A stretch of DNA of 64,000 nucleotides. It comes from Bacteroidota bacterium (lineage in GTDB: Bacteria > Bacteroidota > Bacteroidia > Bacteroidales > Lentimicrobiaceae). Below, in pieces: positions 35,959 through 44,526 of this stretch (its first letter is position 1; every line of letters begins with the position of its first letter). The stretch is taken from the NCBI GenBank assembly GCA_009773455.1, contig WSXU01000002.1:1-64000 (forward strand). Direction: 5' to 3'. Below the pieces are notes generated by a model that saw only the letters and a list, made by a program, of their open reading frames with translations, was not told the origin of the DNA and did not search any database. The position numbers and the translations under genes are program-made.

Positions 35959-37860
35959 TCAATAAGCCCGCTCGTTCCTGCCCTCGATATAATTGATAAA
36001 AGAACGGTTAACCACTTTGTTGCCGCCAGGGGTGGGATAATTTCCGGTGAAATACCAGTCTCCCAAATGATTGGGAATGGCTTCATGAAGATCCTCAATG
36101 GTCTGGAAGACTACCTGCACCATAGCTTTACACCCCGGTGGCGTTACAAGCCGTGATATTTTACCGGAAATCTGTTCCGAAGTAAACGGCCGGTATATCT
36201 CTTTCACATAGTTCACCACACTTTCTTTGGGAAGATTTTCCTGGGCTTTGCATTTGAGATATACTTCGTTGATGATATGCGCTTGTTTCGTCTCCTTTAA
36301 CAACTCTATTGCTGCATTAAAGGCAATAAAATCACCCAGTTTTGTCATATCGATACCATAACAGTCAGGGTAACGGATCTGGGGGGCCGAGGAGGCGATC
36401 ACAATTTTTACCGGGCCTAAACGATCAAGTATCCTGATGATGCTTCGGCGAAGTGTAGTTCCCCTGACGATTGAATCATCAATTACCACCAGATTATCAA
36501 TCCCTGGCTTTACAACACCATAGGTAACGTCATAAACATGAGCCACCAGATCGTCACGATCATTGTCCTGTGTGATAAAAGTCCTGAGCTTGATGTCCTT
36601 TACAGCTACCTTTTCAACCCTGGGTTTAAATTTCAAAATTTCTTCAATCCTGGTTGCAGTCAATCCCGGCGCATCTTTCAGCAGCAGATCCTTCTTGATA
36701 TGATCACAAAAGTTGCCCAGTTCTTCAACCAGCCCGTAAAATGCAACGGCTGCCGTATTGGGGATATAAGAGAATACGGTATTTTCAAGATCATGGTTTA
36801 CAGCCCTCAATACTGAAGGCGTCAGCAACTCCCCAAGTTTTTTTCGTTCACGGTAGATATCCACATCAGTTCCACGGCTGAAATAGATCCGCTCAAATGA
36901 ACATGCCTGTCGTTTTTTGGCCTGTAAAATGGATGTCATGCTGATATTGCCATCCTTTCTGATAATAAGGGCATGTCCTGGCTCAATCTCCTTTACCTGA
37001 CCAGCATGCACATTGAGTGCAGTCTGGATTACCGGTCTTTCTGAAGCAGCGATGACAACTTCATCATCCTGATAATAGAATGCCGGTCTTATTCCTGAAG
37101 GATCCCTGAGGATAAAAGCATCTCCATGGCCAAACATTCCGGCAATGGCATACCCTCCATCCCAATTGACAGAAGCCTTGTGTAGTATATCCTGAATATC
37201 GAGGGACGAAGCAATTTTTCCTGTAATCTCCCTTTTACTGAATCCCTCATTTTTAAACCGTGCATATAAGCGTTCATTGTCTTCATCGAGAAAATGTCCG
37301 ATTTTTTCAAGAATGGTAATCGTATCAGATGTTTCAACAGGGTATTGCCCAAGATCCAGCAGTTTTTCAAACAACTCATCAACATTTGTCATATTGAAAT
37401 TGCCGGCTAAAACCAGATTACGGGTCATCCAGTTGTTTGCCCTGATCACCGGGTGCAGATTCTGAATATTGTTCTTTCCGAATGTACCGTATCGCAGGTG
37501 GCCCATAAATAACTCTCCGGCAAATCCGGCATTTTGCTTCAGATACTGCACATCCTTAAGTCGCTGAGGATGATCGGAGACCAAATGGTTTATTTCCCCG
37601 TATGCCGACCTGAAAACATCGGCAATAGGGGTATTTGAATTTGAGCGATGACGGTTGATGTATTTAATTCCTGGATGTGGATCAAACTTAATACATGCAA
37701 TCCCAGCACCATCCTGTCCACGGTTATGCTGTTTTTCCATGAGCAGATGAAGCTTATTCAATGCCCAGGTTGAGGTACCATACTTATTCAGGTAGTATTC
37801 CAGTGGTTGAAGTAACCTCACCATCGCTATCCCGCACTCGTGTTTGATCTTCTCGCTCAT
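35959..37860 (-). CDS. Amidophosphoribosyltransferase-like protein (PurF family, long form)
   Basis: PurF enzymes make phosphoribosylamine from PRPP and glutamine, the first step of purine synthesis. This 633-residue form is longer than the usual 470-500. Near the N-terminus C9 lies in HECGIA; removal of an eight-residue propeptide would expose it as the glutaminase nucleophile. An Ntn-type domain (about 9-300) is followed by the phosphoribosyltransferase domain with the PRPP loop VVIDDSIVRGTT near residue 460. The cysteine set that holds the [4Fe-4S] cluster in Bacillus PurF is not evident. A ~100-residue C-terminal extension is present. Long paralogues of this kind are known in Bacteroidota and may have a role separate from a standard PurF. 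Confidence 0.85.
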   Translation of the reverse strand: MSEKIKHECGIAMVRLLQPLEYYLNKYGTSTWALNKLHLLMEKQHNRGQDGAGIACIKFDPHPGIKYINRHRSNSNTPIADVFRSAYGEINHLVSDHPQRLKDVQYLKQNAGFAGELFMGHLRYGTFGKNNIQNLHPVIRANNWMTRNLVLAGNFNMTNVDELFEKLLDLGQYPVETSDTITILEKIGHFLDEDNERLYARFKNEGFSKREITGKIASSLDIQDILHKASVNWDGGYAIAGMFGHGDAFILRDPSGIRPAFYYQDDEVVIAASERPVIQTALNVHAGQVKEIEPGHALIIRKDGNISMTSILQAKKRQACSFERIYFSRGTDVDIYRERKKLGELLTPSVLRAVNHDLENTVFSYIPNTAAVAFYGLVEELGNFCDHIKKDLLLKDAPGLTATRIEEILKFKPRVEKVAVKDIKLRTFITQDNDRDDLVAHVYDVTYGVVKPGIDNLVVIDDSIVRGTTLRRSIIRILDRLGPVKIVIASSAPQIRYPDCYGIDMTKLGDFIAFNAAIELLKETKQAHIINEVYLKCKAQENLPKESVVNYVKEIYRPFTSEQISGKISRLVTPPGCKAMVQVVFQTIEDLHEAIPNHLGDWYFTGNYPTPGGNKVVNRSFINYIEGRNERAY

Positions 37861-37927
37861 GCTGTGTTTATTGTGGTTATTCCTTTATATTTGCCAAAAA
37901 AACAACCGGACTTTACCATTTGCAGTG

Positions 37928-37935
37928 CAAAAATA
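37928..37935 (-). promoter_or_regulatory. Candidate -7 box for the PurF-like gene
   Basis: TATTTTTG on the minus strand matches TAnnTTTG 68 bp before the ATG at 37860. No -33 TTTG is seen. Confidence 0.35.
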
Positions 37936-38036
37936 AGCATTTAATCAGCCATTTCTGATTATATGAATAAATGCAATATCATCTGAGCAAGGCATCCTGT
38001 TATGATCGTGTCCACAACATTTATCCATTGTCTTTT

Positions 38037-38501
38037 ATGAAGATCCACCCAAAGATCGAGGTAAGGTCGGCATCAGTCGATGATGTTGCTTTCATTGTTT
38101 CTGGTCAGCTAAGTATGGCCTTGGAAACCGAAAACCTTAGCCTGGACATGAAAACTGTTTCAACCGGAGTTAAATCTGTATTTGATGATCCGGGAAAAGG
38201 TTTTTATGTGGTTGCGTTTTATGGCGAAATCAGATGTGGTTGCCTTATGATTACTCCGGAATGGAGCGATTGGCGCAATGCCTGGGTCTGGTGGATACAA
38301 TCGGTATATGTTCTTCCTGAGTTCCGGAAAAATGGAATCTTCAGCACTATGTATTCATACATCAAACTTCTTGTTTCTCACAGAAATGATGTTTCCGGAA
38401 TAAGACTGTATGTCGACATTTCTAATATTGCCGCTCAGGAAGTGTATTACAAATCGGGTATGAATGGAGAGCATTACCGGACTTTTGAATGGATGAAATA
38501 A
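38037..38501 (+). CDS. GNAT family N-acetyltransferase
   Basis: A 154-residue acetyl-CoA-dependent acetyltransferase; the substrate is unknown. Conserved parts are the IEVRSASVDDVAFI start typical of the fold, the strand WWIQSVYVLPEFRKNGIF (the acetyl-CoA loop, here R-K-N-G-I in place of the usual Q/RxxGxG/A), and the final YYKSGMNGEHYRTFEWMK. The reading frame goes back 22 codons to an ATG at 37971, but the fold begins right after the ATG at 38037, so that start is preferred. It is divergent from the PurF-like gene and 21 bp before the DUF4476 protein gene. Confidence 0.85.
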   Translation: MKIHPKIEVRSASVDDVAFIVSGQLSMALETENLSLDMKTVSTGVKSVFDDPGKGFYVVAFYGEIRCGCLMITPEWSDWRNAWVWWIQSVYVLPEFRKNGIFSTMYSYIKLLVSHRNDVSGIRLYVDISNIAAQEVYYKSGMNGEHYRTFEWMK

Positions 38502-38522
38502 AAAAACTTTAACCTGAGAAAA

Positions 38523-39605
38523 ATGAGAACTGCAGTAATTAACATAGTTTTTCTTTTATTTTCTTTACAGATCTGTGCCCAGCGTCCACAACGCTGTGAT
38601 AATCCGGTTCCTGATTATGTCTTCAGACAAAAACAAAAATCTGTGGCCATACAGCCCACTGAAGACCTTAAACTTCAGGTTGCTATGGCTATCGCTGTCA
38701 ATAATTGCCTTTTGGTTGATCAGGTGAAAAGTATCGCTGTGTTGTTTATTGATGATTTTAATCGCCTTGATTTTGCTAAAACAGCATGGCATAATACTGT
38801 GGACAAAGAGAACTTTTACTTTGTCTATGATGACTTCGCTTACTTCTCAACGGTATTTATGTTGCATGATTACATAAAAACCATGGAAGCACACCCAATG
38901 GATTATTTGCCCCCTACAGAACCGCAGGTGAATCTCAGCTTTCCGCCCTTCGAATATCCTTCATATATAAATTATAATGGCCCATCCAATTGTAATGCTC
39001 CGTTATCAGAAGAAGAATTCAGGAGGCTGGCTGTACAGGTTGCCGGTAATAATTCAGAAGCCAACAAATTACTTCTTTTGACACAGATTACAGGGAATAG
39101 TTGCCTCAGTGTTTCGCAGGCTATGAAATTTGCTTCCCTGCTGGAATCTGAACCGAATCGGCTTGGTTTTATGAAAACAGCCTCCCTTTCTGTTTACGAC
39201 CTTACTAATCTTCCATTTGGAGTCCAGCTATTCGCTCACATCCCAAATAAAGCCGCTTACAATGAATTTATCAGCAGACCTGTTGTTGTGCCTGTAACAC
39301 TTCCGCCCTGCAATATTTCCAATGAAGACTTTATACTCATAAAAGAATCGGTTCAGAAAGAAAGTTTCAACAGCACAAGGCTAACCATTGCCAAACAAAT
39401 CATCCGTGCAAAACAATGCTTCACAGTAAATCAGGTAACTGAACTTGTAAAACTCTTTAGCTTTGACGACACACGGGTTGAACTGGCAAAATTTGCCTGG
39501 GAGTATACTATAGATAAGGAGAACTTTTACCAGGTTTCAGAAGCGTTCACGTTTAGCAGCAGTAAAGAAGACCTCATGCGGTTTATTGATGGGAAAGGAA
39601 AGTAA
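38523..39605 (+). CDS. Secreted protein with three DUF4476 repeats
   Basis: A 360-residue exported protein of unknown function. A signal peptide covers 1-20 (ending CAQ). Three repeats of the DUF4476 type follow at about 45-120, 165-240 and 272-355. Each has a cysteine and a helix of the form NNCLLVDQVKSIAVLF, NSCLSVSQAMKFASLL or KQCFTVNQVTELVKLF, then L-x-F-x-K-x-A and a tyrosine/aspartate-rich end (TVDKENFYFVYDDF and its equivalents). The domain is largely restricted to Bacteroidota. Probably periplasmic or surface exposed. It begins 21 bp after the GNAT gene. Confidence 0.85.
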   Translation: MRTAVINIVFLLFSLQICAQRPQRCDNPVPDYVFRQKQKSVAIQPTEDLKLQVAMAIAVNNCLLVDQVKSIAVLFIDDFNRLDFAKTAWHNTVDKENFYFVYDDFAYFSTVFMLHDYIKTMEAHPMDYLPPTEPQVNLSFPPFEYPSYINYNGPSNCNAPLSEEEFRRLAVQVAGNNSEANKLLLLTQITGNSCLSVSQAMKFASLLESEPNRLGFMKTASLSVYDLTNLPFGVQLFAHIPNKAAYNEFISRPVVVPVTLPPCNISNEDFILIKESVQKESFNSTRLTIAKQIIRAKQCFTVNQVTELVKLFSFDDTRVELAKFAWEYTIDKENFYQVSEAFTFSSSKEDLMRFIDGKGK

Positions 39606-39751
39606 ATGATCATATTCCTGATTGGGAAATTATCCTTTTGGCTCTAGACTTTTCCGGCAATCCGCATGATTCTAATAATCTGCTTATTGCTTTTGGAATT
39701 CCCGGAACAAAACAGATACATGTCTGTTTATTCCTGACGCTAATTAAAATT

Positions 39752-40939
39752 ATGAAGAATTACCAGTTTCTTGTTTTTTTTTCAATTGTATTGCTATTAT
39801 ATTCAGCAATCAACTATTACATCTACCATCGTGCCATTCAGACATTGCCGCTTGAGTCAGGTATTAGGATATGGTTTAAGTGGGTGTTTTTATTTGTCGC
39901 AGGATCTTATATAGTTGGGCGTGTACTTGAACGTATTCAGATTTCTGCCCTGAGCAGCTTCTTTGTCTGGACAGGATCATTTTGGCTGGCAGTGATGTTT
40001 TTTAGCTTGCTGGCTGTTGTTATGATTGACCTGATAAGGGTTTCCAATCATTTCATTGGATTTTTACCTCAATCGTGGGTTTCACAAAAAGCTGCCCTCA
40101 ATACCATGGGAATCAGCTTGTTCCTTATTCTATCAACTGTTCTGGCGGGATACATAAATGCCATCAATCCCAGGTTCAGAAATCTTGAAATTGTCATTAA
40201 CAAGCCTGCCAACGGAATTAAGGAATTAAAAATTGCCATGGCCTCCGATATACATATGGGCACGATTATTGGCCCGAGGCGAATGGCAAAACTTGTCGAC
40301 TCCATTAATCTGTTAAAACCGGATTTGATTTTACTGGCGGGAGACATTGTAGACGAAGATCTCGGACCTGTTATCAGACAAAATCTGGGTGAATCGCTGC
40401 GAAAACTCAAAGCACCGATGGGTGTCTATGGAATAACTGGAAACCATGAATACATAGGTGGAGCGGACGCAGCTGTCAATTATCTGCAGGATCATGGAAT
40501 CACTATGCTGCGCGACAGTGTTATTAAAGTTGCAGATGCATTTTATATCGCCGGACGAGAAGACCGTGATAAACCACGTTTCAGCGGTAAAGCTAGGATG
40601 CAGGTTGATCAATTACTTGAGAATATCGATAAATCACTTCCAGTAATACTAATGGACCATCAGCCCTTTGATCTTCAGAAAGCCGAAGCTGCTGGAGTAG
40701 ATCTTCAGTTGTCAGGGCATACCCACGATGGGCAGATATGGCCGCTTAATTACATCACACAGGCAATTTATGAAGTCAGCATGGGATACAAAAAGAAAGG
40801 GAATTCGCATTTTTATATTTCGCCCGGATATGGAGGTTGGGGTCCTCCTGTCAGGATAGGAAACAGGCCTGAAATTGTGAATATAAAAGTGAAATTCAGA
40901 CCGATCGTGGCGCCTATTTCTGAAAGCAGGAAAAACTAA
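39752..40939 (+). CDS. Membrane-anchored metallophosphoesterase
   Basis: A 395-residue protein: four predicted helices (about 5-140) followed by a calcineurin-like phosphoesterase domain. The dinuclear metal ligands are complete: SDIHMG (D, H), LAGDIVDE (D), TGNHEY (N, H), a histidine in MDHQP, and GHTHDGQIW. This layout resembles the YkuE/YaeI family, some members of which act on UDP-sugar lipid precursors; the substrate here is not known. The frame extends 38 codons to a TTG, but the ATG at 39752 directly precedes the first hydrophobic helix and is preferred. Confidence 0.92.
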   Translation: MKNYQFLVFFSIVLLLYSAINYYIYHRAIQTLPLESGIRIWFKWVFLFVAGSYIVGRVLERIQISALSSFFVWTGSFWLAVMFFSLLAVVMIDLIRVSNHFIGFLPQSWVSQKAALNTMGISLFLILSTVLAGYINAINPRFRNLEIVINKPANGIKELKIAMASDIHMGTIIGPRRMAKLVDSINLLKPDLILLAGDIVDEDLGPVIRQNLGESLRKLKAPMGVYGITGNHEYIGGADAAVNYLQDHGITMLRDSVIKVADAFYIAGREDRDKPRFSGKARMQVDQLLENIDKSLPVILMDHQPFDLQKAEAAGVDLQLSGHTHDGQIWPLNYITQAIYEVSMGYKKKGNSHFYISPGYGGWGPPVRIGNRPEIVNIKVKFRPIVAPISESRKN

Positions 40940-41147
40940 TCAGGATGACCGTTAAATTTCGGTAATTAAGCAATGTAAATCAGTTAAGCAGTATCACATA
41001 AACTTGCTCTTTCAGCAATAGTCACCGATTCATGATCCTGGTTGGTTAATTTTAGCTGATAGGCAAGCCCTGTAATCCGGCAAACTGGAAATATCATTGG
41101 ACTGAGCTGAAATAATTTTTTTTCCCATTGTCAACCTGTGTTTCAGC

Positions 41148-41642
41148 ATGAACAACGAAGAATTTTCCCTGGAAATTGCCTATTTCTCTTCTCCCCTGGG
41201 GAGTATTGAAATCAGATCAGAAAGAGGAATGATAACAGGACTTTACTTTCTTGACGAAAAGAAAGAAGAAATAGTTCCTGAAATGCTAAGGGAAGCCGTC
41301 AGACAATTGAAACTATACTTCCTAGGCGTTCTAACTATCTTCGATCTTCCTGTTTACCTTAAAGGAACAGATTTTCAGAAATCTGTCTGGGGCAAGTTGA
41401 TGGAGATTCCATATGGTTCAACCACCTCTTACGGAGAAATTGCAGCCAAACTTGGATTAAAAAACGGGGCCCGGGCAGTAGGTCTTGCAAATGGCTCAAA
41501 TCCTGTTTCCATCATTATACCATGCCATCGTGTTATCGGTCATTCCGGAAAACTTACCGGTTACAGTGGAGGATTGTGGCGTAAGCAATGGCTTTTAAAG
41601 CTGGAACAGCCGGAAATGAATAGAGGGCTTTTCGAAAAATAA
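41148..41642 (+). CDS. ogt: Methylated-DNA--protein-cysteine methyltransferase
   Basis: A suicide DNA repair protein that takes the methyl group from O6-methylguanine onto a cysteine. The 164-residue length fits Ogt. The acceptor is C126 in IIPCHRVIG. The helix-turn-helix segment (STTSYGEIAAKLGLKNGARAVG, about 91-112) contains the arginine finger. No Ada domain is attached. The gene stands alone in the plus direction; its 5' gap of 208 bp has no clear promoter. Confidence 0.95.
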   Translation: MNNEEFSLEIAYFSSPLGSIEIRSERGMITGLYFLDEKKEEIVPEMLREAVRQLKLYFLGVLTIFDLPVYLKGTDFQKSVWGKLMEIPYGSTTSYGEIAAKLGLKNGARAVGLANGSNPVSIIIPCHRVIGHSGKLTGYSGGLWRKQWLLKLEQPEMNRGLFEK

Positions 41643-41752
41643 TTACTGTTCAACATCGGACATTCTCTTTTGAACCGACGGGTGTTCTACACCGGCACTG
41701 ATCCATTCTCAGTCATTAGTCTCTCATAAACAGCATTTTATTATAAATGGCA

Positions 41753-41760
41753 TAAATTTG
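41753..41760 (+). promoter_or_regulatory. Candidate -7 box for the 91-residue protein gene
   Basis: TAAATTTG matches TAnnTTTG and ends 33 bp before the ATG at 41794. Its last three bases are a TTG in frame with that gene, which creates a false upstream start. Confidence 0.45.
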
Positions 41761-41793
41761 GTTACTAAGATTCTGTACCAAAAGAATGCTGCT

Positions 41794-42069
41794 ATGCGAG
41801 AAGTTGTAATACTTATTCCGGAAACTGAACCCGAACAGAATGTTGAAATTGAGGTAAGAATTAATGGTCGTTCCCACACCATTCAGTATCGCGTTGAGCT
41901 TGTAACATGGGAAGGTTCAGAACCCTCACCCGAAGATCGCTTTACTGTTTTGAAGCACAGGATTGATGCTTACGACAAAGATTGGGAGCTGGTAGAAATC
42001 GGCATTCCGGAACCTGAAAAAATTCCACTTGTTTTCAGAAAAAGAGCATCAAATGGAAATCAGGATTAA
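41794..42069 (+). CDS. Hypothetical protein, 91 residues
   Basis: I do not recognise this small soluble acidic protein. It begins MREVVILIPETEPEQ, has strands with the polar segment INGRSHTIQYRVELVTWE, and ends with a charged tail. There is no signal peptide or membrane helix. The ATG at 41794 is chosen because the longer frame begins at a TTG inside a promoter box. Its final 4 bp overlap the stop of the convergent TPR gene. Confidence 0.65.
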   Translation: MREVVILIPETEPEQNVEIEVRINGRSHTIQYRVELVTWEGSEPSPEDRFTVLKHRIDAYDKDWELVEIGIPEPEKIPLVFRKRASNGNQD

Positions 42070-44303
42070 TCAGCATCTTTCATGTAGATAATTCTGATAT
42101 AGTCCAATAACAAAGGAATATCATCCTCATTCACTTTGTTCATGATCAGGAATTTCCTGTCTTCAATAAAGGCCCTGAGAAATGATTTCTGGTCACCATT
42201 TCTTTTTCTAATACTCTCAACATAGTATGCAGTTGCTTTTTTCTTATCCCCACGGCAAAAAGCAACATGTCCTGCATTCATGCAATCAAAGGCATTGGGC
42301 TCCATTTCAAGCAGCTGTTTATAATAGCCTTCAGCTTCTTCAAGCCTGCCCAGAGTAAACAGGCACCAGGCTACCGGTCTCATTGAATTGGCTGTTCCGG
42401 GATCTTTGAAAGCAATTCTGTAAAAGTATTCCAGCGCATCTGCAGAATTGCCCATGTTCAGATAACAGGTACCTACTGCAGCAAGATATTTTAAATTTGA
42501 TGGTTCCAGACCGGATAACTCCAGATACACTTCAAGTGCTTCTTTCGGCATGGAAGAATTAAGGTGACACTGTGCTATTTTCCCTAATAGCCATTTCCGG
42601 TTGGTATCAAAAAGGTCTGCTTTCCTGTACATGGCCAGTGCACCTTTGTAATCCGCCTGCTTTTGAAGACAATAACCAGCCTTTTCGTAAAGTTCTGCAT
42701 AGTTCTCTCCCAAATCTATCAGTTTACGGTAAACTATGCCTGCTTCAGAAAAATGATCATTTTCGAAACAGAATCCGGCTATACTTTTATAGAATCCGGT
42801 GGAAGAGATAAGACCAGAAAGAACTTCGGTATTATAAACATCTAGAGGAAGGCTGAAAACATCTCCTGTTTCAGATCTGACGGAACTGAGTTTGAAAAAA
42901 CGATAAAGATCCTGTATGTACTGTATTGCAATTCTCCTTTTCCTGAGATCAGGATCCGACAATTCTTCATTGATCAGATCCTCAAATTGCTCAGCTTCAG
43001 CTGACAACATCTGAGCCATCAATTCTTTCTGCGCGTCTGGCATAAGACCTAAATTCAGCACAAAGGAAAATTTATCCGAATTACACATATAAGGAGATTT
43101 TTCAACTCCTTTCAGAAAAACACCCCGTATATGTGCATTTTCATTCCGCAAAGCAGACACAATGGCATAGTGATCACGATAGAAGGGCATGAACCAATGA
43201 TGTACTTCACTGAAAAATCCAAATTTTTTCAATTGAGAGAAGGCACTCAGAAAAACATCATTGCCCTCCATCTGCATATTACTAAGGTCTTCAAGCTTAT
43301 TTACCAGTTCCGGTTGATTGTCGAAATATTTTTCCCAGTCCGGATTTTTATCTATTTCATCATCTGCCTGAAGCAATTTATCAAGATTGAGTCTCTCGTT
43401 AAGTTCTTCATTGAATCTGAGTATCTCAGGAACTATTTCTTCCCTGAACTTTTGTGTAATCTTTTCGGTATCTTTTGCCCTGATAAACTGAGTCAGTATC
43501 GAAAGTGTATCTTGTTCAAAAGAAGACTCATCCTTCAACAATTGAAGAACAGCGGATAATTTAGGCAGCAAGGCAATTCGCTTGTCATAAAGGAAGAAAC
43601 CCAATTGTATTCCCACCAATGCTCTGACCGAAATCTGCGGATCGTTGTTAGAATAAAGCTGAACCAGAAGTTCCATTCTCCGGTAGTCAAACGTCCTGAT
43701 CAATCCAAGTGTTATAGCACTAATGATTACGCTCTTTTCATACCATGGAAAAGAATTGCTTTCAAATATTTTACCAACAACCCTTGCATCATCCTCCGTC
43801 AGACGGTTGCTTAACCAAAGAAAGTTAAATGCCCGCTGAATTGCTTTCCTGTGTTTAATGGCAGACTCACTATCAGATTCATCTTCATACAAAGCCGTAT
43901 TTCTCAGCATTTCATTCAACTCATAATCAAACGACAAACCAAGCAGATTACCTGCAAGGTCTTCATTATTTAGCTGCATCTGCTTCTCAAGATCATACTT
44001 AATGGCTGATAATCTGAGATCTGGCTGATTTAAAAGTTCAAGCTTTAACAGGTCAGCCAGCTCGTACGAATTCAGAATCAGGCTATTATAGATTTCCGTC
44101 CTTTGCGGATCTTCAATTCCCAAAACAGTATAATTGAGCATGTTCGAATATGTAAAGCGTAGTTCGTCCAGACGACCCTTAAATGCACTAAAACTTCCGT
44201 TAGCCAATACTGAGGCTATTTTATCAAATGCATCAAGCATTCGGCCATGATCAAGCAGATAACTGATCCTTTTATACCATCCGGTGATTTCGTTTATGTT
44301 CAT
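42066..44303 (-). CDS. Large TPR-containing protein, unknown function
   Basis: A 745-residue all-helical protein without signal peptide. The last ~230 residues (about 520-740) hold at least five tetratricopeptide repeats, with typical G/A-x3-L/Y spacing such as NYAELYEKAGYCLQKQADYK and NLKYLAAVGTCYLNMGNSAD. The first two thirds are helical, HEAT-like and acidic but belong to no family I can name. TPRs mediate protein-protein binding, so an adaptor or scaffold role is likely. The gene is divergent from the permease tandem and its stop overlaps the neighbouring convergent gene by 4 bp. Confidence 0.85.
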   Translation of the reverse strand: MNINEITGWYKRISYLLDHGRMLDAFDKIASVLANGSFSAFKGRLDELRFTYSNMLNYTVLGIEDPQRTEIYNSLILNSYELADLLKLELLNQPDLRLSAIKYDLEKQMQLNNEDLAGNLLGLSFDYELNEMLRNTALYEDESDSESAIKHRKAIQRAFNFLWLSNRLTEDDARVVGKIFESNSFPWYEKSVIISAITLGLIRTFDYRRMELLVQLYSNNDPQISVRALVGIQLGFFLYDKRIALLPKLSAVLQLLKDESSFEQDTLSILTQFIRAKDTEKITQKFREEIVPEILRFNEELNERLNLDKLLQADDEIDKNPDWEKYFDNQPELVNKLEDLSNMQMEGNDVFLSAFSQLKKFGFFSEVHHWFMPFYRDHYAIVSALRNENAHIRGVFLKGVEKSPYMCNSDKFSFVLNLGLMPDAQKELMAQMLSAEAEQFEDLINEELSDPDLRKRRIAIQYIQDLYRFFKLSSVRSETGDVFSLPLDVYNTEVLSGLISSTGFYKSIAGFCFENDHFSEAGIVYRKLIDLGENYAELYEKAGYCLQKQADYKGALAMYRKADLFDTNRKWLLGKIAQCHLNSSMPKEALEVYLELSGLEPSNLKYLAAVGTCYLNMGNSADALEYFYRIAFKDPGTANSMRPVAWCLFTLGRLEEAEGYYKQLLEMEPNAFDCMNAGHVAFCRGDKKKATAYYVESIRKRNGDQKSFLRAFIEDRKFLIMNKVNEDDIPLLLDYIRIIYMKDAD

Positions 44304-44526
44304 GGAAATAAATGAAAATTAATAAATGCTCAAAAATCGTGCTTATCATGAAAATGTGACACAATTGCAGTCAGTGCTGTTCAGTAATGTACACATTAAC
44401 ATCCGAATGCGAACATCATGAAGTCAAAAGAAAGGAATTGATCCCATACTCATTTCATTTTATGTAAGTTACACTTTCTGGCATGATTCATGAAACTAAA
44501 AAGCACCGAAAAAGAGAGTCACCAAA

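Noticed and set aside
36538-36816. 92-codon plus-strand frame
   Set aside because: It is antisense to the PRPP domain of the PurF-like gene; shadow frame.
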